From Adiantum capillus-veneris (taxonomy: Eukaryota > Streptophyta > Polypodiopsida > Polypodiales > Pteridaceae), in assembly GCA_014529385.2 (NCBI GenBank), contig CM043964.1:130354920-130418919 (forward strand): a DNA stretch of 64,000 nt, given 5' to 3'. The notes under the pieces were generated by a model. That model saw only the letters and a list, made by a program, of their open reading frames with translations, was not told the DNA's origin and searched no databases. Positions 55,177-64,000 of the stretch are shown piece by piece. Made by a program: the position numbers and the translations under genes. Numbering within the stretch: position 1 is the stretch's first letter; each line of letters starts with the position of its first letter.

Positions 55177-55219
55177 TGTGTATTGTTTTTTTTAATGGCT
55201 TAAAGAAACCTCAGAGACC

Positions 55220-55382
55220 AGTACAGGTATATAGCCTAGTGGTTAAGGTTGAGTTTCATACTATGTATGTGATGAGTTCAAATCCTAGTCATTAAGATTG
55301 GTTTTAAATGGTGACTCCATGGACATACTAATTGGAGATGCTAAAGCATCTTGGGGAGATTCTATGTAATGAAAAATAAAAG
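55220..55382 (+). repeat. tRNA-derived SINE candidate
   Basis: TAGCCTAGTGGTTAAGG is a nearly perfect A box. GAGTTCAAATCCTAG about 40 bases on is a good B box (GGTTCRANTCC). That spacing is right for a tRNA-derived head. A roughly 90-base body and an A-rich end (gaaaaataaaag) follow. It is not a tRNA gene: the arms do not pair well. Confidence 0.55.
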
Positions 55383-55392
55383 TAGAGCCATA

Positions 55393-55630
55393 AGGAGCCA
55401 TTAGTAGTTTGGCTAAGGTTGAACCCAATGATTTATGCCTCATAGGAGCTATTTAATGTCCTACTGGGTCCAATGATTTATCTAATGTCCTACTGGGTCC
55501 AATGATTTATCTAATGTCTTAGGAGCCATTAGTAGTTTGGCTAAGGTTGAAGCTAATGATTTATGTCTCATAGGAGCTATTTAATGTCCTACTGGGTCCA
55601 ATGATTTATCTAATGTCCTACTGGGTCCAA
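55393..55630 (+). repeat. nested tandem repeats (29-bp units in a 128-bp duplication)
   Basis: A block starting aggagccattagtagtttgg occurs at 55393 and again at 55521. Each holds one to two copies of gtcctactgggtccaatgat plus ttatctaat. Copies are nearly identical, so this is recent. Confidence 0.9.
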
Positions 55631-55956
55631 AATGCAAACACAATTAATTAGCAATCAAGATTCCGCTTGAATCTTGAAAATTGATAAGGAAAACACATTG
55701 GAGTCTAGTTCACGCGCATGAACTCTTTCGTCTACCCCATTCAAGCTTGCCTTGCCGAGCGACAAACTCTGTCCTGCGCCCATCAGAGCACCCTCAGAGA
55801 ACACCGCATCCATGGTTACAAACAAACCACACACACTATACTCCTGCAGCTACCTCAATCTGCTCGTCTGCAATACCATGCACGTTCCGCTCTGCTTTGT
55901 GTCCTCCTCTCTCAACTGCTTCCGTTCCATGTGCGCTCAGATAGTTCCTTGCATAT

Positions 55957-55961
<5 letters not shown>

Positions 55962-56012
<51 letters not shown>
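55962..56012. repeat. (GA)n microsatellite
   Basis: About 25 uninterrupted units. Confidence 0.95.
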
Positions 56013-56017
<5 letters not shown>

Positions 56018-58271
56018 TGGAAACGCTGCCTGCCTTGTAGGGCATTTCTATACTTCTGTCCGATAAGTTGTCTCACTACAATGCTTGTTGGAGCTTGGCC
56101 ATTGGGGCAGTCCTCCCTCTTTCCCTTTCCTTGTTTCGCAAGTGTAGCATATCCCCTTCCCTAAGCCTTGCAACTCTTTGCATGCAGGCCCTTGGAGCCT
56201 TTCCCCTTTTCCTCCTGTTCAATGCTTTCTTTCTCCATCTCTCTGTACCTCCCCGACACCCTGCTTTGCAAGGCCGGTGTTGTGCATCCTGTGCGTTTTC
56301 TCTGCCAACATCCTCAATGCATCCCTCTCTACCAACATCTTGCCATATATTGCACCTCCATTCGGGGCCTTGCCAATGAGCACACATGGCGATGCGCCAT
56401 TCGCAGCTACTCTGCAACTGCCACCGAGCCAGCACAATCCAGAAAAAATCTCTCCTGAGTCCTCCCCTTCTCTCTCTCCACCACGTGCCCAAAATGCCCT
56501 TCCAATTTTCCAAAATTCCCAAAACACCCCAAAAATTATGTAGTTTTTCGATATCATACAAGATATGAATTGCTTCATTATTTTTAGGCATAATTGCCTT
56601 CTTTTCCAAGGTATTCTGTGACAAATTAAGCACTCAGTGACAAATTAAGGACTGAGAAATGGATCTCAATTGTCAAAAAGGAATAAAGATTAGAAAATCT
56701 TGAACAATCCAACAAAAATATACAAGGGCATTTTGGAGTTTTGTGAATTTGGAAGGATATTTTGGAAATTTCCACAAATTAGAGGGGTATTTTCCTATTA
56801 GAACTAAAACACTTTACTTTTGCATTCTTTGAAACATTGAAACAAGGGTATCTCCCTACATTCTACTTGAACAATTGCTTTGAAAAATTGTGGCGTCCTG
56901 CTGGGTCTAACTCTAAAGCTATTCATTAATTAGTCACTCGGATTCGTTTCGAATCTGCTAAATTGAAGGCAAAAGAAGGCTTGGATGTCACTATCATCCA
57001 CTCTGCATAGCCGCCTGCATGTCCCTCTCTCTCTCTCTCTCTCTCTCTAACCTCAGATGAAGATGGTAGCCTTGCCTCTATCTCGACGTTCGCGATCAGA
57101 AAGGCCAAAACTCTCTCTCTCTCTCTCTCTCTCTGCCTTGGGTTTACCCATTGCGTCTCTCTCTCTACTCCGAATCTGCCTCCATTGTCCGTATATCTCT
57201 TATCTGCCATGGGCGAGCCCATCATGGCCTCCACAGTGTAGCGAGACTCTGTGTCATCTGCGCCTTGCCTGCTTCCCCCACCTGGCTTGCAACAAAAGTT
57301 TGCAGCATGTGGCCTCAACCATTTGTTCCATCCTTTGCCAATGCCATGGCAACTTTCTGTCATGCATATACAGTCACAAGCGCTAACCAAACCACACGAC
57401 ACGATATTAAGCTGAGACACATTTTCCCTCTCTATATCTCATCCACGTGCCCTGCCCATGTGAACCCTCGCTCTCCTTTTCCCTCCTCTTACTCAGTTTA
57501 CCTTCCATCCAAACTTTTACAAAGCATCTTTTGTGATTCCTATAAAAAGTAATGAAAAAAACGTTTTGGAGACTTACATTGAGCCCTTTCTTGGGTAATA
57601 GCCTTAGATATTACAAGGTGATCACATAATGCTTTTTGAAAAAAACTCATAAACAAATCATATTTAAATTTTCTTGACGACTGGATGCTCTTATAGTAGT
57701 GTCTTTTTGGCCTGCTAAAGGCCTTGGCATCCATAGGGGTGAAGGTCGTTTATTTTTAGTTTAATATGTGTCCCTTAAGAAAACCTTAAAAGTATTGAAT
57801 AGAAAGTCATCATGTCATTTGAAATGCTTTTTACCAAAGGTGCATTGTTGAAGACTATTTATATAACTATGGAAATAATATTTCATTTACAATATGCATT
57901 GGAGCTCTTTGAGAATTTATGAAACTATGTATTTTTGTGTATAGCTTTTTATTAGAAATCAACCATGGAGTTTTCAAACTCTTTTGGAAAAGTTAAGTGT
58001 ATAATTAAGAGTATTAGGGTTCTAAAAATAACAAAAAGAATATTATGATACCACTCACTATTATGAGTTTTAGAAAAAAAAAAGAGTATTAGGTTTTTGG
58101 AACCCCATAGTTTGGAACGAACTTAATTAACCTATGTTTTTTACTTTTTTGAATTAAGAAAATATATAAAAATTTATTTTATTTCTTAGTTGTAGGTTTT
58201 ATAAGACTATAATTCTAGGTCTTTTTTTAGCATTGACGAAATGCAAGCTTCGTGGTGCTACCAACAACCAT

Positions 58272-58273
<2 letters not shown>

Positions 58274-58312
<39 letters not shown>
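58274..58312. repeat. (GA)n microsatellite
   Basis: About 19 units. First of three GA tracts within 550 bases. Confidence 0.95.
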
Positions 58313-58314
<2 letters not shown>

Positions 58315-58564
58315 TAATTTGTACTGAGAAAATACTCATATACTAATGGCTTCATGAGACCTTGAGTGCAAGGACACCTAGCTGTACATTTGCTAGCGCG
58401 GTGCCACCTCACGTTTGTGCAGGGCCTTATTGATCATCATCTTGCAAATTGTGTAATGCACACATAGATGATAGCAATAGCTTGAAGTGCATCAATTGTC
58501 TATAGTAGCGACCTAAAGTGTTGGATGGTACCCATGTCGCCAAAACTTTACGTTTTTAGGTGTT

Positions 58565-58566
<2 letters not shown>

Positions 58567-58624
<58 letters not shown>
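58567..58624. repeat. (GA)n microsatellite
   Basis: 29 uninterrupted units. Confidence 0.95.
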
Positions 58625-58626
<2 letters not shown>

Positions 58627-58773
58627 CTCAACGCGATTGCAAGCCTACAGACAAGGTTAATATCTTATGGTACACTTTGACCACATGTATCATGGCAATC
58701 TCATGTCATGAGCCAAAAATGCTAGGTGGAAATTGAATCATAGCACTATCCTATGATCTTACAGTGGATTCAA

Positions 58774-58778
<5 letters not shown>

Positions 58779-58813
<35 letters not shown>
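58779..58813. repeat. (GA)n microsatellite
   Basis: About 17 units. Confidence 0.95.
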
Positions 58814-58816
<3 letters not shown>

Positions 58817-60883
58817 TGTTGAAAATGCCAATGCGCTATTTTTAGCACAAGATTCACCAAATCCTCCACCAAATTTGTACAATCAATAACATAGGGAATG
58901 TGTGTTGGTGGCAAGCGGAGAGTGGTAGTGGCCTCTGACGTAGGTTGCGAGAGCAAAGGCTCCAACAAAATTCTTGCAAGTGCAACATTTTGGATGGAAG
59001 TGTTGTATTAACACAAAAATGAATGTACATAAAGCCCCAGCATAGTCAATACCTTGAGGATTCAACACATATGGAGCAATTTAAATCCTAACATTGAGCA
59101 CATTGTGCTTAGAGATTAAATATGGTGTGTTGAGCACATCATGAGACTATGTGGAGCACCCAACATCAATCGGACATGCCTCGTGACATTTTCACTTGTT
59201 TCAAAAGGGGCATGTTTCCCTTGAACTTCTTTCTTTAAGAATCCCAAACATAGCAAAATTTTCAGCCTAGAATTCTCTTGTCCACAAAAGACGACTTTGA
59301 GCAGAGAGCAGTTCTTCCTATTCTAGTTTGACTCTTAAAGCCACTAATTTAGGGGAAGGAGGACTTTGACTATTATCAATTTAGAAAATTTCCTTTTTGG
59401 GTTTCTTTGACAACTTTATCCCAAGAAGTAGTAGCAAACTTTTGATACAATGAAAGTAGAATTGAAAAGATCCTTGACTTTTTCTTTGACTGATTGAAGG
59501 TCAAATAAAGACATGCAAATGAGAGGAACCCGACTTTCTTATAACTTCAACTCTTGAAATTCAAAGATGACAAGAAGGCGATCAGAGACTTGGAGGGAGT
59601 TATGCACCTTGTAGTATACCGCATATTGCTCTTTTCAACTCAATAGAAGCATAGATTTTGTCAAGTTTGGCTGATCTATAACATGATTTCATTTGGCCAT
59701 TTGTCCAATGAAACCATTGCCTTTTGAAATTTCTAGCAAATTGGCACCATCCTAGAGAATATCCTAGTTTTCCCTATCTTTATCAAAGAGCATTCTTCCA
59801 AGATGTTTCCATCTATTAGTTATAGTCAAAACCTTGTTGAAACCACCAACTAAGACAACAAGACCATTTATATTCTTCAAAGATTTCCAAAGACAAGTTC
59901 TTTGAGGAGCATAAATAGAATAACACTACACTAGAGCTTATGACATTGCTATGAGGCTCTAACTGCAAGTTGGAAATCAATAGCAATATGGTAAGCATAG
60001 CTATGAGCAGATTGGAGATAGGAATGAATCTCATTATTCTTATCTAACAAGGCATCAAAACAAGCGTAATGGCCTTACCAAACATTGCTTTAGTGCATGA
60101 GAAGAGATTTGTTCTTCAAAAAGAAGGTGTAGACTGAGGGAAAATCGAGAGGTGAAGGTGAGATTCATTGAGCAAAGGAGAGCACCAATTTGAAGATGTT
60201 TTATAATTATCAATATCAAAATCTAAGGCTGGACAATTAATTTTATCTCTCTAGTCCAGAGAGAGAAAGTCCATACATTTGACCTCAAATGGGCTATCGA
60301 GTAAGCGCAATGGAAAGACTAAGGCTAAAGAATCAAAAGAGTCTTAGAACATTCACCAACTACTAAGATTTGGTCTCGGTGTTGAACAGATATTTTGGGA
60401 ACAAAATAACTTAAACTCACCCAGAGACATCATTTTTTTTGTTTGAGAAGCCTCTATGGAATGGGGGAATGGAAATAGGATTCAAAAACTCAATTAATAT
60501 CCAATATGATGTGAAAATTATTTAAGGAACTTGGCAACAGCTTTTGGGATCAAAATGGGTTTAAAATTACTTTCGAACCTTGATTTCAATGTTTCGAGAG
60601 AAATAGTAAAAATGTATAGGAAAGCAAGCATATGAAATAGAAGTGCATAGGTTGAATATGATCTAAAGATCATTCTAAATAGCCCAACAGGGGATGCTGA
60701 CCCATAAAGTAGGGAAAGAACCAAAAAGCAGGGGCTCTCACTTGCAAGCAAGGTATCTTGTAGTTTTAGTAAATACCACAACTTTCTAACTGATTTGGCC
60801 ACAATCTCTCTACCTAAGTGTGTGTGATTGTGTGTGTAGAGAATGTTTAGGCTCTTTGGGCATGATTTTTAATCATTGTGAAT

Positions 60884-60886
<3 letters not shown>

Positions 60887-60933
<47 letters not shown>

Positions 60934-60943
60934 CTCTCTCTCT
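60887..60943. repeat. (CT)n microsatellite before LINE copy 2
   Basis: About 28 units with one G interruption. It directly precedes the LINE coding remnant. Confidence 0.95.
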
Positions 60944-61236
60944 TTTGAGTCAAATCGATTGTGCACATTATGCTCACTACAAGTTCGAGAGTCTGAGTAC
61001 CACACACTACTAGAGTGCTCAGCTTTTGATCACATGCGAACTTGCTTCTCTCACATTTTCAGCCATAACTTAAACCTACACACTTTCCTCTCCCAGCCAA
61101 AGTGTGGGCTCTCCATTGCGACTCTCATCACTACAATTTTGGAGCATCGAGAGTCACTCATCAGCCATACACATACTACATCACATGTAACTTTGGTCCC
61201 ATAGGTCATATTTGACCTCCGAGGACGATAATAAAA
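60944..61236 (+). pseudogene. LINE ORF2 C-terminus and 3' end, copy 2
   Basis: An open frame of about 85 codons reads LCTLCSLQVRESEYHTLLEC, a C-x2-C..H-x4-C arrangement, and continues FDHMRTCFSHIF with a Leu-rich stretch to EHRESLI. This is the usual ending of LINE reverse transcriptase ORFs, with a zinc-binding motif and a short helical tail. The RT domain itself is absent, as expected for a 5'-truncated copy. The 3' end (taggtcatatttgacctccg and gaggacgataata) matches copy 1 and is followed by (TCTA)n and CA repeats. Confidence 0.6.
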
Positions 61237-62579
<1,343 letters not shown>

Positions 62580-62629
62580 CTGTGTGACAGTGTGAGTATA
62601 TGGGAGAAGCAAATTTCTACCTCCAGCAT

Positions 62630-62700
62630 GAGTGGCTAAAGCTATTTGGTAGTGCATGTACTGTGAGCGAGTCGAATCTCACTTACTGAGCCCGTGTACG
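62630..62700 (+). repeat. tRNA-like or SINE fragment candidate
   Basis: GGCTAAAGCTATTTGGTAG resembles an A box with an insertion, and GAGTCGAATCTC a B box. Weak; no body or ends identified. Confidence 0.25.
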
Positions 62701-63008
62701 CACTTGAGGCTTTGTGTGTGTGTGTGAGTGTGTGTGTTAGCTCCTGCTTCACCTGTACGACGATCTCGCATGCAGAAACCTCCCAAAAGTTATTGTGTGT
62801 TGCATTGCGTCTCTTGAGTCAGAAGCTTGCAATGCCATCCTTGCATCCTCAATGAGTAGCCTCTAATGCCATCCTCATGTCTTGGCTTCATAGCATCTTG
62901 TGAATTGGAAGCCTGCAATGACGTCCTTGCATCCTAAATCAGTAGCTCACAACGCAGTCCTTATGTCTTGGCTCATAATACAGCTCCAACCACCCGCCCC
63001 ATGCGTGG

Positions 63009-63039
<31 letters not shown>

Positions 63040-63041
63040 AG

Positions 63042-63076
<35 letters not shown>

Positions 63077-64000
63077 AAGAGAGAGATCTACTACCAGTAG
63101 ATGCACTCACAGACAAAGCAAAGAAAGAGAGGCTGAGGTGCACTATTCGAGTGCAGAGAGGAGTATCCAGGCCACTACCAAAACTGCGAATGAGTTGTGT
63201 AGCTATAAGAACCACAAAACTCGCCATGGGAATGGCCAAGTACTTCGTGTTTGGCCCCATTTCTTAAGCCCTCTACAAGCCCTACCACATCGAAAGGCTT
63301 TTTTGTGCTGCATTTTTTAGCAAAATTTGAGTGACATTAAGGCTTGCACATTCCTCCTTTTGACAAACAAGCCAGTTTTATCATGTGTATCTGTGAAGCT
63401 GAAGCCTCATGACATCAAACCTTGCTTGGATTCTAAGCTGTTTAACATAGCAAATGACTCAGTTACTTTTGAGGAGCATGGTGAGGCCAACTCTATGCTA
63501 TATAGAGAGTGTGTGCAAGGACCAAATATGAGCAAGAGAGGATGCAGTGGAAGGACACAAGTGTGTGGCTTTCTCTTACTGAGAAGAAAGATGATGATGA
63601 TGAGAATGATGAAGAGGACACCCACGATGATGTTGCAAATGAGGAGGGCGTAGGTGATGATGGAGGAATTGGAGGGCCATGTTGGTGGTGGAGGCGAGGA
63701 TGATGACGATGAAAATGGAAAATGGGATGATGAAGAAGATGAGAAGGATACAATGGAAGGAGACGACGATGATGATGAATAAACACCAAAGCGTGATCAA
63801 AAGAAGAGAAAATGAATATGTACAAGAGACCTCAATAATCTATTTTGACTTCATAGGATTAGTCCCAGCATTGTAGAGAGAATTGTGAGAGACCTAAAAA
63901 CTCCATAGAAACTTGGGATAACCAATCTGCCACACTTGGGTGATGGAAAGGTTATCCCGAATCCCTCTTCTTATTCTCTCTCTCTCTCTCTCACACACAC
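62701..64000. other. no gene recognised
   Basis: Contains the compound repeat near 63.0 kb and a (CT)n(CA)n tract at the window edge (63974-64000). An Asp/Glu-rich frame at 63509-63780 built on gatgatgat words has no recognisable domain; it could be the acidic end of a gene running out of repeat-like DNA, but there is no support. Confidence 0.4.
63012..63075. repeat. compound (TG)n(AG)n microsatellite
   Basis: About 14 TG units, a short tagat-like bridge (agtat), then 15 GA units; same order as the tract at 62480. Confidence 0.95.

Larger units (their letters stand above)
55631..60886. other. no gene recognised; several long (GA)n and (CT)n tracts
   Basis: Contains frames of up to 185 codons at 55.7-57.4 kb in both directions, without motifs and with repeat-derived Ser/Leu or Arg/Glu runs. 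The 57.5-60.9 kb part is AT-rich with no ORF. No LTR or inverted repeat found. Confidence 0.45.

Noticed and set aside
55220-55300. Functional tRNA gene
   Set aside because: A and B boxes are present, but acceptor and anticodon arms do not pair and no terminator T run follows.
55718-57552. Several overlapping frames of 100-185 codons on both strands
   Set aside because: Low-complexity composition, repeat-derived runs and mutual overlap; no motif supports any one.

Overview
The window is plant nuclear DNA made almost entirely of transposable elements and simple repeats. I found no host gene I could stand behind. The plant assignment rests on LTR retrotransposons primed by tRNA-Asp and initiator tRNA-Met, on a CACTA/EnSpm DNA transposon with the plant tnp2, DUF4218 and DUF4216 modules, and on a TR-GAG element. 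The very dense (CT)n, (GT)n and (AT)n tracts and the style of the copia Gag suggest, weakly, a fern or other non-flowering lineage. That is inference only.

The core, 4.3 to 47.3 kb, is one nest. The oldest layer is element B (4296-47329), a Ty3/gypsy-type LTR element with a tRNA-Asp primer site and a polypurine tract but no recognisable gag or pol, so a LARD-like derivative whose inside is partly built of tandem repeats. Four later insertions sit in it. (1) A minus-strand Ty1/copia element (5839-13975, target duplication aaaat). (2) A gag-only TR-GAG element (6284-10943) inside that copia; a deletion then removed the copia reverse transcriptase, RNase H and part of its 3' LTR. (3) A giant 19.0-kb Ty3/gypsy element A (19240-38241, target duplication catga). 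(4) A CACTA transposon (39507-47182) that splits the 3' LTR of B.

Element A is the most interesting object. Its LTRs are nearly identical, yet its ORFs carry frame breaks. Between the LTRs, in order, are: a leader holding four copies of a 24-bp palindrome; Gag with a long unrecognised N-terminal region; zinc knuckles; a retropepsin; RT-RNase H; two tandem integrase-type H2C2 modules separated by a stop; the integrase core; a second retropepsin fused behind the integrase; a W/K-rich tail; an internal polypurine tract; five more palindromes with the same spacing; and at least two further ORFs joined by an ATGA stop/start overlap. Gag, protease, RT and integrase would form and integrate the particle. 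The 3' ORFs are of unknown function and hold the position of Athila-type envelope-like or accessory ORFs.

The CACTA element has a minus-strand tnp2-type transposase gene and a divergent plus-strand second gene around an AT microsatellite. One putative transposase intron of about 0.94 kb is almost wholly GA/CT repeat.

The flanks, 1-4.3 kb and 47.3-64 kb, hold degenerate relics (a minus-strand LTR/PBS/gag remnant, tRNA-derived SINE candidates, two LINE 3' ends), local tandem repeats, and many long microsatellites. One TATA-type promoter with a short signal-peptide-like ORF (49.0-49.7 kb) is a weak candidate for a host gene start.
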